Assembly (NCBI GenBank): GCA_019638115.1
Contig: JAHBUK010000001.1
Span: forward strand, 700,238 to 764,237
From: Flavobacteriales bacterium
Lineage (GTDB): Bacteria > Bacteroidota > Bacteroidia > Flavobacteriales_F > PHOS-HE28
Direction: 5' to 3'
Length of the DNA stretch: 64,000 nucleotides
Below, one piece after another: positions 9,084-17,213 of the stretch (positions within the stretch are counted from its first letter, which is position 1; each line of letters opens with the position of its first letter). Under the pieces are notes generated by a model, which saw nothing but the letters and a program-made list of their open reading frames with translations, had not been told where the DNA came from and made no database searches. A program made the position numbers and the translations under genes.

Positions 9084-9116
9084 TTTGCTGGTAAGCTGGT
9101 TTGCTGGCTAACTTTG
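9084..9116 (+). promoter_or_regulatory. Bacteroidota-type promoter of the toxin-antitoxin pair
   Basis: TTTG at 9084-9087 and TAACTTTG at 9109-9116 match the -33 TTTG and -7 TAnnTTTG elements with a normal spacing of 21 bases. The predicted transcription start falls within a few bases of the ATG at 9122, so the mRNA would be leaderless or nearly so. The -33 box lies in a 16-bp direct repeat (AAGCTGGTTTGCTGG at about 9078-9107). Confidence 0.6.
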
Positions 9117-9121
9117 TGTCC

Positions 9122-9373
9122 ATGAAAATGACCTTCGACCTGCCGGCGGACCTTGCCCAGCGGCTTAAAGTGAAGGCTGCCGAGGAAGGACTGAAGCTAA
9201 AGGACCTCATCGCCGAGGCTTGCCGGATGCTCCTTGAGCAACCACGGAAACCGAAAAAGGCCAAGGAGAAGAAATTTCCATTTCCGATCTTCAAGGGCGG
9301 CGATCCTGCGAAGCCTGGCGAGGAACTAACTCCGGAGAAAGTGGACGAGATCCTTTGGGGACCGAATCAGTAG
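9122..9373 (+). CDS. Probable antitoxin of a VapBC-like pair
   Basis: This 83-residue protein has a short N-terminal ribbon-helix-helix-like stretch (MTFDLPADLAQRLKVKAAEE then GLKLKDLIAEACRMLLEQ). A basic linker (PRKPKKAKEKK) leads to a C-terminal peptide (PFPIFKGGDPAKPGEELTPE then KVDEILW) of the sort that folds over a PIN toxin. The start at 9122 is supported by the promoter immediately upstream. It is followed three bases later by the PIN-domain gene. It should bind DNA at its own promoter and neutralise the toxin. The exact antitoxin family is not certain. Confidence 0.82.
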   Translation: MKMTFDLPADLAQRLKVKAAEEGLKLKDLIAEACRMLLEQPRKPKKAKEKKFPFPIFKGGDPAKPGEELTPEKVDEILWGPNQ

Positions 9374-9376
9374 ATC

Positions 9377-9811
9377 ATGCGGTCCTTACCTGACATCAAT
9401 GTCTGGATCGCTCTTTGCATTCCAGCCCACACCCATCATCATTTGGCCATTCAATGGGCAACGGGAGACCCCTCGGAGTCTTTGTTCTTCTGCCGTTACA
9501 CCCAACAAGGTTTGCTCAGGCTCATAACCACTGCGGCGGTCACATCCCTGTTCAAACAAGCACCCCTGAGCAATCACGAAGCGCTGCGCACCTTGGACCG
9601 GATCATGGAAGATGCAAGCGTCCAGTTCGCAGTTGAGCCTGAGAACATATTCCCACAGTGGTCGTCATTCGCTGACGTACGGACATCTTCGCCCAAACTT
9701 TGGATGGACGCCTACCTCGCCGCCTTCGCACGCTGCGGCGGTTACCGCTTGGTGACGACCGATAAAGGCTTCAAGCAGTTCAAAGGCGTTGATGTACTGG
9801 TACTGAAGTGA
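9377..9811 (+). CDS. PIN-domain toxin, VapC-like ribonuclease
   Basis: A 144-residue protein of the PIN-fold VapC type: the first acidic residue is in LPDINVWIAL (Asp6), a middle segment FCRYTQQGLLRLIT is typical of one VapC subfamily, and the C-terminal acidic residues are in DAYLAAFA and VTTDKGFKQF. VapC toxins are Mg-dependent endoribonucleases that cut tRNA or rRNA. The ATG at 9377 follows the antitoxin stop directly, so the genes form a two-gene operon. Length and motif order are complete, so the toxin is probably functional. The following gene has its own start 77 bp downstream. Confidence 0.9.
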   Translation: MRSLPDINVWIALCIPAHTHHHLAIQWATGDPSESLFFCRYTQQGLLRLITTAAVTSLFKQAPLSNHEALRTLDRIMEDASVQFAVEPENIFPQWSSFADVRTSSPKLWMDAYLAAFARCGGYRLVTTDKGFKQFKGVDVLVLK

Positions 9812-9887
9812 ACCCCATCAACGCTTCAATTGCAGTTCCTCATCACACGGTCTGCGTGGATCGCGCGTTCTGTGCATAGCTCGGTCC

Positions 9888-12155
9888 ATGGCAAAAAAGA
9901 GGCCTCCGCGTAAGAAGAAAGTAGCCAACAGCACGCGCTTCCCATTCCTGAAGTTCGCGCTGATCGGCCTTGCCCTGTTCTTCGTGTCCTTCCTCGCCCT
10001 CATGCAACTCGTTCGCATGGGCGCTTTAGGCAAGCTGCCCAGTGAGGATGAGCTGCGCTCCATCTCACACGAACAGGCCACGTTGGTGCTGGGCAACGAC
10101 GGCAGCTTCATCGGCAAGCTCTTCGCCGAGGACCGCACCAACATCGCCTTCGATGACCTGCCCAAGCACTTGATCGATGCCTTGGTGAGCACCGAGGATG
10201 CGCGCTTCTTCGAGCATGAAGGCGTGGACGGCCGCAGCTACCTGCGCGTGTTCTTCCGCACCCTGCTGGGCCGCGACAAGAGCGGTGGCGGCGGCAGCAC
10301 CATCTCGCAGCAGATCGTGAAGAACCTCTACGGTCGCCAACGGCATGGACCGCTCACCGTGCCGGTGAACAAGATGAAGGAAGCGCTGGTGGCGCAACGG
10401 CTGGAGCGCGTGATGAGCAAGAACGACGTGCTCGTCCTCTACTTCAACAGCGTGCCTTTCGGCGAGAACACCTACGGCATTGAAAGCGCTGCGCAACGCT
10501 ACTTCAGCAAACCCGCGAAGAAGCTGCGGGTGGAGGAAGCGGCGGTGCTGGTGGGCATGCTGAAGGCCAACACCACCTACAACCCCAGGCTGAACCCCGA
10601 GAGGTCCAAGGGCCGCCGCGATGTGGTGCTGGGGCTGATGCAGGAACGTGACCACCTTAGCGCCAAGGAGGCCGACAGCCTGAAGGCCCTGCCCTTGATC
10701 CTGCGCTACAGCGGCGGTGATGCGCTGGACCTCTACGGCTACTTCAACGCGCAGGTGGCCAAGGAAGCACGCGGCATCCTGAAAAAGCTGGCGGAGAAGA
10801 ACGGAAGCACCTATGATCTGGAGAAGGACGGCCTGCGTATCCACACCACCCTGGATCCCGCCCTGCAGCGTGCTGCGCAGTCCTCCGTGCGCAAGCACCT
10901 GGCCACCATGCAGCCCAAGCTGGACGCGGAACTGCGCCAACGGAAGGCACGCACAGCCTGGGAGAAGCAACGCGCAGCCAAAGGCGATCCCCGCTGGAAG
11001 AGCGACGAAAAACGCACGCGTGAAGTGTACGACCACGCCGGAAGGAAGGTGGAGGAGATGAGCTACCGCGACAGCCTCTGGAACTACCACAAGCTGCTGA
11101 ACGGCGCCGTGCTGATGATGGAGCCCTCCAGCGGGGCGGTGCGCGCCTGGGTGGGCGGCAACGACCACCGCTACCTGCCCTACGACCTGGTGACCGCGCG
11201 CCGGCAGGTGGCCAGCACCATCAAGCCGGTGGTGCACGCGGCCGCCATCGAACGCGGCCTATCCCCCTGCGATTACCTGGACAACTCCCGGAAGACCTAC
11301 GCCGAGTACGACGACTGGGCGCCGGACAACTTCGACCGCGACACCATCGAGGGCGAGGTGGCGTTGTGGTACGCCTTGGCCAAGAGTCTGAACCGACCCA
11401 CGGTGGACCTCTACTTCCGCACCGGTGTGGATACCCTGCGGCGCACCTTCGAGGCCCTGGGCCTGCCCACCAAGGATGTGGACAAACCCGCCGTATCGCT
11501 GGGCGCATCCAGCATCAGCCTGCGTGAGCTGGTCAGGGCCTATGGCGCCTTCGCCATGCGCGGCCAGGTGGTGGAGCCGCAGCTGATCACCAAGATCACC
11601 GATGCCCAGGGAAAGGTGCTCTACCACGCAAAGACCGCCAGAGGCAAACAAGCCATCGCACCACACACTGCAGCAGCAGTGACCGCCATGCTGCAACGCG
11701 CCATCGATCAGGGCACGGGGGCAGCGCTCCGTTCACGCTTCGGCATCACCGTGCCCATCGCGGGCAAGACCGGAAGCTCGCAGGACTACAGCGATGCCTG
11801 GTTCGTGGCCTATACGCCAGGGCTTGTCGTAGGCACCTGGGTGGGCGCCTTCGATCCGGCGGTACACTTCAGCAGCAACCTTGGCACCGGCACCCAACTG
11901 GCCCTGCCCATCACCGGGTACGTGCTGAAGGAGATGCAGAACAACAGCACCCTGCGCCGCAAGTACTTGCTCTCCTTCGACCTGTACGCGGGCGAGGAGA
12001 TCGACCTGGACTGCCCGGCACGCCGGGAAAGCAGCGCCGTGGAGCGCTTCATCAACGACCTGTTCGGGCCGCGCAAGGACCGTGGTATGGAGGGCATCGA
12101 TACGGTGAAGAAGGACAAGAACTTCTTCGATCGGCTGTTCCGAAAGCGGGACTGA
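9888..12155 (+). CDS. Class A penicillin-binding protein (PBP1A-like)
   Basis: This 755-residue bifunctional peptidoglycan synthase has a cytoplasmic basic N-terminus and a membrane anchor at residues 21-43. Its GT51 glycosyltransferase domain carries the catalytic Glu in STEDARFFEHEGVD (Glu103) and GGSTISQQIVKNLYGRQ. The transpeptidase has the active-site STIK (Ser443), SLN (500-502) and KTGSS (627-631). Every catalytic motif is present and length is normal. The start ATG matches the anchor. It works in the periplasm on lipid II, and sits upstream of envelope polysaccharide genes on both strands. Confidence 0.96.
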   Translation: MAKKRPPRKKKVANSTRFPFLKFALIGLALFFVSFLALMQLVRMGALGKLPSEDELRSISHEQATLVLGNDGSFIGKLFAEDRTNIAFDDLPKHLIDALVSTEDARFFEHEGVDGRSYLRVFFRTLLGRDKSGGGGSTISQQIVKNLYGRQRHGPLTVPVNKMKEALVAQRLERVMSKNDVLVLYFNSVPFGENTYGIESAAQRYFSKPAKKLRVEEAAVLVGMLKANTTYNPRLNPERSKGRRDVVLGLMQERDHLSAKEADSLKALPLILRYSGGDALDLYGYFNAQVAKEARGILKKLAEKNGSTYDLEKDGLRIHTTLDPALQRAAQSSVRKHLATMQPKLDAELRQRKARTAWEKQRAAKGDPRWKSDEKRTREVYDHAGRKVEEMSYRDSLWNYHKLLNGAVLMMEPSSGAVRAWVGGNDHRYLPYDLVTARRQVASTIKPVVHAAAIERGLSPCDYLDNSRKTYAEYDDWAPDNFDRDTIEGEVALWYALAKSLNRPTVDLYFRTGVDTLRRTFEALGLPTKDVDKPAVSLGASSISLRELVRAYGAFAMRGQVVEPQLITKITDAQGKVLYHAKTARGKQAIAPHTAAAVTAMLQRAIDQGTGAALRSRFGITVPIAGKTGSSQDYSDAWFVAYTPGLVVGTWVGAFDPAVHFSSNLGTGTQLALPITGYVLKEMQNNSTLRRKYLLSFDLYAGEEIDLDCPARRESSAVERFINDLFGPRKDRGMEGIDTVKKDKNFFDRLFRKRD

Positions 12156-12213
12156 ACCCTACTTGTTCCGGTCCATCGGCCCCTGCGATTACCTTGTGCG
12201 CTGAGCACGGATC

Positions 12214-13626
12214 ATGCACCAGGTACAGGCCAACAAACCACGATCACAAGGCATGGAGCGCTTGTTGCCTGGCTTGTGGTGTGCGCTAGGCTTGTCGGTA
12301 CCGCTCTCCTTCAAGCTATTCCTACCTGGTATTGGCATGGAGATCATCTTCCCGGCCGAACCATTGCTTGCCGTGCTGGCCATCAGCATGGTCTTCAACA
12401 GCACCCGGAAGGAACGAGTGATCACCCTACTGTGGCAAGACCCTGCTCAGCGCTTGGGCATTGCCTGGCTTGTGATACTGGTGTTGACCTCCCTGTTCTC
12501 CCGAGTGCCATTGGCATCTTTCAAGGTGGTGGTTGTGCAAGCCACCTACGTAGGTGTGTTCTTGATCCTGCCGCTGTTGTCCAAGCAAGAAGCCGGCTTG
12601 GCGAACGCAATTCGTTGGCACGACAGGGCATTCCTGCTGGTGGTCTTTTGGACCCTTATCACGCAGACCATCCACGGTTTCGATCGCGCCGGCTCCAACC
12701 ATGCCGCCTACCCTTTCTATGCGGACCACACCATCTACTCAGCCGCGCTCACATTCGTCCTGTTCCGCCAATTGGTCCATGCGCTGGAAGTGCAGGCTCG
12801 TTCACGCGATCGATCCCGAGTGTTCTTCGAGTGGCTGGTACTTTGCTTTCTGTTGGCCGCTTTGGTCGTCTCATTTGCACGCGGGGCCTGGCTTGCTGTG
12901 CTGAGCACAGCGCTTCTTGTGCTCATCCTGAGGTCCCGGACGAGCTGGCTGACCGGTGCATTCATCGCCATCCCGATCGGCCTTTCGATCATCGCGGCAC
13001 GTGGGCCGATACACGAATGGTTGTCGCAGCAGACCGTCGCTTCGCAGGAACAAGGAACCGGAATTCTCGAAACGGCTCGATCCGTAGTGAACTTACGGAA
13101 TGACACGAGCAATAAGGACCGCGTTATCCGCTGGAAGGTAGCTTGGCGGATGTTCATGGACCGCCCGATCACCGGTCATGGTCCGGGCAGCTACCAGGAC
13201 ATCGGGCAGGACTACTTGTTGAGCGCCGAGCGCAGTACGTTGCATGCCAACTGGAGCGTGCCGCTGGAACGGCAGCAACCGGCCTACATCATTGCCGATG
13301 ATCTATGGCTGCGCGATCATGCGCAACGCTCTCCCTCCAGCGGAGGCACAGCACATTCGGAGTACCTGCTGTCGCTTTCCGGATCCGGTATTGCGGGCGG
13401 TCTTTGGTGGTGCATATTGCTTGCGCTCAGCGCAGCCGGCATCCAGCGAATGATCGGCATGGACCGTGAGATGCTGAAATGGGGACCGCAGCACGCAGCC
13501 GCACTAGGGCTGATCGCGTACTTGGTGCACGCCCTATTCAACAACTTTCTCGACGACTGCAAAGTGGCGCTCCTGTTCTGGCCTGCGTTGGCCCTTTTCA
13601 TGCAAGCTCGAACGCGGCACCACTGA
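12214..13626 (+). CDS. O-antigen ligase/polymerase family membrane protein
   Basis: The 470-residue protein has about a dozen hydrophobic helices and, late in the chain, a large polar loop with GHGPGSYQDIGQ and AHSEYLLSLSGSGIAGG. This pattern is typical of the Wzy_C/WaaL O-antigen ligase superfamily (the HSEYL and GHGPGS motifs). Such enzymes join or polymerise undecaprenyl-linked glycans at the periplasmic face. An ATG at 12253 (MERLLPGLW) is an alternative start. The gene faces a Wzz-like gene, and the 3-prime ends overlap by 93 bases, an unusually long antiparallel overlap. Confidence 0.88.
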   Translation: MHQVQANKPRSQGMERLLPGLWCALGLSVPLSFKLFLPGIGMEIIFPAEPLLAVLAISMVFNSTRKERVITLLWQDPAQRLGIAWLVILVLTSLFSRVPLASFKVVVVQATYVGVFLILPLLSKQEAGLANAIRWHDRAFLLVVFWTLITQTIHGFDRAGSNHAAYPFYADHTIYSAALTFVLFRQLVHALEVQARSRDRSRVFFEWLVLCFLLAALVVSFARGAWLAVLSTALLVLILRSRTSWLTGAFIAIPIGLSIIAARGPIHEWLSQQTVASQEQGTGILETARSVVNLRNDTSNKDRVIRWKVAWRMFMDRPITGHGPGSYQDIGQDYLLSAERSTLHANWSVPLERQQPAYIIADDLWLRDHAQRSPSSGGTAHSEYLLSLSGSGIAGGLWWCILLALSAAGIQRMIGMDREMLKWGPQHAAALGLIAYLVHALFNNFLDDCKVALLFWPALALFMQARTRHH

Positions 13627-14628
13627 TGGTCCGATGATCGGACGCCCTACCCCTTCCACCCCAACAACGGGCACTTCAGCCAACTCAGACCGCTCCGCAG
13701 TGCGCTCTCGGTCATCGAGCCCTTCCTTGGCCAACCACGCTTTCATTTCACCGATGTAGCCGGCCCCTTTCTCGTACCAGAAAAGTATGGCCATCACCAC
13801 CAACAACACCGGGACGACCGTACCTATCAATACCATCACCATGGCTTGTATCACCGGGTCGGTATCCAGATCACGCGTGGCCTTGCGTATCAGCATTATT
13901 CGCGTGAAAGGTGCCTTCTGTGCCAGTGCCGCGTTGAGCTGGTCCGACTTGCGCATCAGTGCCGCATCTTTTTCCGCACTGCCGAGCCGCGCCGCCACGG
14001 CGATCAGATCCAAACCCATCAGCGATCCATCACGCCCCCGTTCCGGTCCTGCCATCACCGAGTCCAGCAAGGCACGCACCCGGCGCTCATCCTTTCTTGC
14101 CCGCTGATCCATCTCCTTGATGACCGATGCGTATAGCTGCTTCGTTCTTCGGATATCCCCGTGCGTGCGACGCTCAGCCATGCGCTCCAGTTCGCGATGC
14201 AGTTCATTGGCCATTCGTGCTGCCATATCCCGATCACCATCCTTCACCGTGATCGCCAGACTGTTGGGGTCCAAGGTCCGCACATCGATGCGGGATTGGA
14301 GACGCTTCAAGACACGCTCCTTCCGAAGTGGTGTACGCTCCGGAATACCATAGTGCGTGGCCAGGTCGAAGGTCTTCACCAAATGCTCCATCACGCCGGA
14401 TGAACGTGCTTCATGGTATAAGCGCCGCACACTGTTAACGGGGTAGCCAATACCCGTTTGCATCACCTCCGATATCACCGGCGGCTCATCCACATATAGC
14501 TGGACCGTGGAATCATAAAGCGGTTTGTGTTTCGAGGTCCAATACAACGAAAGGCCAAAGCAACACAAGGCCCAAGCCAATATCCCGTACCTCCAACGGA
14601 TCAGGGGGCGTATCCTATTCAGTTCCAT
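13534..14628 (-). CDS. Wzz-like chain-length determinant protein
   Basis: From the ATG at 14628 this 364-residue protein has an N-terminal transmembrane helix (residues about 13-32) and a periplasmic domain with YDSTVQLYVDEPPVISEV and coiled-coil segments. A second helix (VMVLIGTVVPVLLVVMAILF) lies near residues 255-275. This is the topology of Wzz/chain-length determinant proteins, which set polysaccharide length. The polar tail after the second helix carries no kinase motif and extends into the opposite-strand O-antigen gene. Upstream extension of the frame to 14805 would place non-membrane sequence ahead of the first helix and is rejected. Confidence 0.82.
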   Translation of the reverse strand: MELNRIRPLIRWRYGILAWALCCFGLSLYWTSKHKPLYDSTVQLYVDEPPVISEVMQTGIGYPVNSVRRLYHEARSSGVMEHLVKTFDLATHYGIPERTPLRKERVLKRLQSRIDVRTLDPNSLAITVKDGDRDMAARMANELHRELERMAERRTHGDIRRTKQLYASVIKEMDQRARKDERRVRALLDSVMAGPERGRDGSLMGLDLIAVAARLGSAEKDAALMRKSDQLNAALAQKAPFTRIMLIRKATRDLDTDPVIQAMVMVLIGTVVPVLLVVMAILFWYEKGAGYIGEMKAWLAKEGLDDRERTAERSELAEVPVVGVEGVGRPIIGPSVVPRSSLHEKGQRRPEQERHFAVVEKVVE

Positions 14629-14752
14629 TCTTCGAGGTATATGTGCTCCATGCGATCGCGCCGTGGCCACTATGGAAATGAGCCAACGATTCTGCAATCT
14701 ACTCCACAAGGACACCTGTTGATCCTTGGACGCTGCCCCGTAGGATAGAAGC

Positions 14753-16573
14753 CTACCCGAAGGCCTGCATATCGCAAAGCCTGCGGTACTGCCCACCGGC
14801 CGCATACAACTCGCTGTGCGTGCCGCGCTCGATGATGCGGCCCTGCTGCATCACGCAGATCTCGTCGCAATGTTGGATGGTGCTCAGGCGGTGCGCGATC
14901 ACCAGGCTGGTGCGCCCTTCCAACATCTTGAAGAGCGCCTCTTGCACCAGCCGTTCGCTCTCGGTGTCCAGCGCGCTGGTGGCCTCGTCCAGGATCAGGA
15001 TCGGCGGGTTCTTCAGCACCGCACGGGCAATGGCCAGGCGTTGTTTCTGCCCACCACTGAGGCGGTTGCCGCCATCGCCGATGTTGGTCTGGTAGCCGTA
15101 CTCCAGGTGCGTGATGAAGTCGTGGGCGTTGGCGATGCGTGCGGCCCGCTCGATATCAGCTTGTGAAACACCCGGCGTACCGAAGGCGATGTTGTTGGCC
15201 ACGGTGTCGTTGAAGAGGATGCTGTCCTGCGTGACGATGCCCATGAGCGCGCGCAGGTCGCGGATGCGGACATCGCGAAGATCCTGTCCATCCACGAGCA
15301 CGGCGCCGGAGGTCACATCGTGGAAGCGCGGCAGGAGGTTGGCCAGGGTGGTCTTGCCACTGCCGCTGGTACCTACAAGGGCCACGCTTCGCCCCTTGGG
15401 GATGGTGATGCGGATGTCCTCCAAGACCGGTTTGTCGCCGTATGCGAAGCCCACATCCACGTACTCCACCCGATCCTCGAAACCGCTTATGGGCTTGGCA
15501 CCCGGCTTCTCCTTCACGGTGTTCTCCACGGCCAGCAAGTCGAAGATGCGCTGCGCGCTGGCCCCCCCACGCGTGATGGCGCTCCAGCCTTGGGAGAAGC
15601 CCTTGATGGGAGCCAGGAGCTGCGAGAAGATGATGATGAAACCGAGGAAGCTGTCCCCGCTGAGGCTGGGCTCTGCGCCGAGCACGAAACTGCCACCGAT
15701 GTAGGCGATGGAGGCCATCACCGCCGCACCCAGGGTCTCGCTCAGGGGTGAAGCGAGGTCCTGCCTGCGCATCATGTGGATGTGTGCCCGCATCAGCAGC
15801 TCGTTCTCGCGGGCGAAACGGCGCTCCATGGCGGCTTCACCATTGAAGGCCTTGATCACACGGATGCCGCCGAGGGTCTCCTCCACGCGCGCCAACAGAT
15901 CCGCCTCCTTCTCCTGCACGCGGTTGCTGCGCTTCTTCAGGCTGCGGCTCACACGGGCAATGAGCAATCCGCTGATCGGCAGCATCAGCAGGGAAATGGC
16001 GGTGAGGCCGGGGCTCAGCGTGAGCATGGTGCCCAGGAACATGAGCACGGCGATCGGTTCGCGGAACACCATCTCGATGTACTGCATCACCGAGAACTCC
16101 ACCACGTGCATGTCGTTGGTCATCAGGGCCAGCAGGTCGCCTTTGCGTTCGCCGGCGTGGTAGCGCATGGGCAGCTCCAGCAGCTTGCCGTAGATGCGCG
16201 TGCGGATGTCTCGCACGATGCGGTTGCGGAACTTGGTGATGGCCAGCAGCGCGAGGTAGCGGAAGAGGTTCTTGAACAGGAAGAGCACCACCACGGCGAT
16301 GCAGATCACCAGCAGGGCGCCCATGCTGCCGTGGATCTCGATGAGCCGGGTAAGCCCCCAGTTGAAGGTGCCCTCCAGGCCCTCCTTGGTCCAGAGCTCC
16401 GCAGGCCGGTCGTGCACCGGCTTCACCTGGCCCAGCAGCAGGCGCAGGAAGGGGATGAACAGCAGCAGCGAAAGCAGGTGGAACACCGTGCCCAACAGGT
16501 TGAACAGCGCGTTGAGCCCCGCATAGTGGCGGTACGGCGCTCCGTAGCGGAGGATGCGGAGGAAGGTGCTCAT
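14753..16573 (-). CDS. MsbA-like ABC exporter (fused permease and ATPase)
   Basis: The 606-residue half transporter has six N-terminal membrane helices (residues 15-340) and an ATPase domain with Walker A GTSGSGKTTL, Q-loop in VTQDSILFNDTVANNIAFG, signature NRLSGGQKQRLAIARA and Walker B ILILDEATSALD, then the H-loop IAHRLST. This is the MsbA/lipid A flippase and multidrug exporter type; together with KdsB, GT9 and Wzz elsewhere in the window a lipid A or glycolipid substrate is plausible. A TACCTTCG promoter element sits 10 bases before the start codon. The protein is full length. Confidence 0.95.
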   Translation of the reverse strand: MSTFLRILRYGAPYRHYAGLNALFNLLGTVFHLLSLLLFIPFLRLLLGQVKPVHDRPAELWTKEGLEGTFNWGLTRLIEIHGSMGALLVICIAVVVLFLFKNLFRYLALLAITKFRNRIVRDIRTRIYGKLLELPMRYHAGERKGDLLALMTNDMHVVEFSVMQYIEMVFREPIAVLMFLGTMLTLSPGLTAISLLMLPISGLLIARVSRSLKKRSNRVQEKEADLLARVEETLGGIRVIKAFNGEAAMERRFARENELLMRAHIHMMRRQDLASPLSETLGAAVMASIAYIGGSFVLGAEPSLSGDSFLGFIIIFSQLLAPIKGFSQGWSAITRGGASAQRIFDLLAVENTVKEKPGAKPISGFEDRVEYVDVGFAYGDKPVLEDIRITIPKGRSVALVGTSGSGKTTLANLLPRFHDVTSGAVLVDGQDLRDVRIRDLRALMGIVTQDSILFNDTVANNIAFGTPGVSQADIERAARIANAHDFITHLEYGYQTNIGDGGNRLSGGQKQRLAIARAVLKNPPILILDEATSALDTESERLVQEALFKMLEGRTSLVIAHRLSTIQHCDEICVMQQGRIIERGTHSELYAAGGQYRRLCDMQAFG

Positions 16574-16582
16574 GAGCGGATG

Positions 16583-16590
16583 CGAAGGTA
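16583..16590 (-). promoter_or_regulatory. TACCTTCG -7 element of the MsbA-like gene
   Basis: On the minus strand TACCTTCG ends ten bases before the start codon at 16573. The same octamer precedes several other starts in this window, which supports its being the housekeeping -7 box. No strong -33 TTTG is visible. Confidence 0.5.
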
Positions 16591-16639
16591 CCGGGAGGGA
16601 GGGGATGTTGTGGCGGGGGCTGGGTAGGGGGCGATCTTT

Positions 16640-16686
16640 GTTGTTCGAGGTTCGTTACTCGTTGTTCGAGGTTCGACCTGAACAAC
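16640..16686. repeat. GTTGTTCGAGGTTCG direct repeat ending in a hairpin
   Basis: GTTGTTCGAGGTTCG occurs at 16640-16654 and again at 16661-16675 with a 21-base period. The second copy forms a hairpin with ACCTGAACAAC at 16676-16686, interrupted by one extra base. It sits between the divergent MsbA-like gene and rbfA. Confidence 0.65.
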
Positions 16687-16711
16687 GACAGTGACGTGCC
16701 GATACCACGAG

Positions 16712-16719
16712 TACCTTCG
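16712..16719 (+). promoter_or_regulatory. TACCTTCG -7 element of rbfA
   Basis: TACCTTCG lies six bases before the rbfA ATG at 16726, so the transcript would have little or no leader. Its position also supports this ATG over the upstream one at 16696. Confidence 0.55.
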
Positions 16720-16725
16720 CCCACC

Positions 16726-17064
16726 ATGGACAGTGTGCGTCAGAACAAGGTGAACAGCCTGCTCCAACAGGAACTGGCTGAAGTATTCCTGCACGAGAAC
16801 CGGAACCTGCTGCCCGGCGGGCTCATCACGGTATCGGCCGTGCGCGTAAGCCCCGACCTCGGCCTGGCCAAAGTGTACCTGAGCCTGTTCCCGGTGAAGG
16901 ACAAGAAGGCCGCGATCGAGCACATCCGGGACAACGGGCACCGGCTGCGGGGCATGCTGGGCCAGCGGATCGGCAAACAAATGCGCGTGGTGCCCGAGCT
17001 TCTGTTCTACATCGACGACTCGCTGGACCGGGCGGAGGAGATCGACAAGTTGTTGAAGAAGTGA
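16726..17064 (+). CDS. rbfA: Ribosome-binding factor A
   Basis: This 112-residue protein matches RbfA in length and pattern: QNKVNSLLQQELAEVFLHEN near the N-terminus, ITVSAVRVSPDLGLAKVYLS in the KH-like core, and RVVPELLFYIDDSLDRAEEI at the C-terminus. RbfA binds the 30S subunit during late 16S rRNA maturation. The chosen ATG gives the normal N-terminus, and a -7 element lies directly in front. An intergenic repeat follows the stop. Confidence 0.95.
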   Translation: MDSVRQNKVNSLLQQELAEVFLHENRNLLPGGLITVSAVRVSPDLGLAKVYLSLFPVKDKKAAIEHIRDNGHRLRGMLGQRIGKQMRVVPELLFYIDDSLDRAEEIDKLLKK

Positions 17065-17073
17065 AGATGTGGG

Positions 17074-17128
17074 CGCTTCGACTTCGCTCAGCGTAATGTG
17101 GAGATGTGTTGCTTCGCTTCGCTCGCAA
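17074..17128. repeat. 55-bp dispersed repeat, copy 1
   Basis: This block contains CTTCGACTTCGCTCAGCG, AATGTGGAGATGTG and TTGCTTCGCTTCGCTCGCAA. It is identical over 55 bases to the reverse complement of 23840-23894. It lies between rbfA and the methyltransferase gene and is followed by imperfect AAATGTGG units. Similar motifs are frequent in Bacteroidota intergenic regions. Confidence 0.9.
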
Positions 17129-17213
17129 GGACAAATGTGGAAATGTGGCCGACCGGTCCAGGTGGGCACAGCCACATTCGCATCATTCCCACATTCGTAA
17201 TTCCCGAAGGGTA

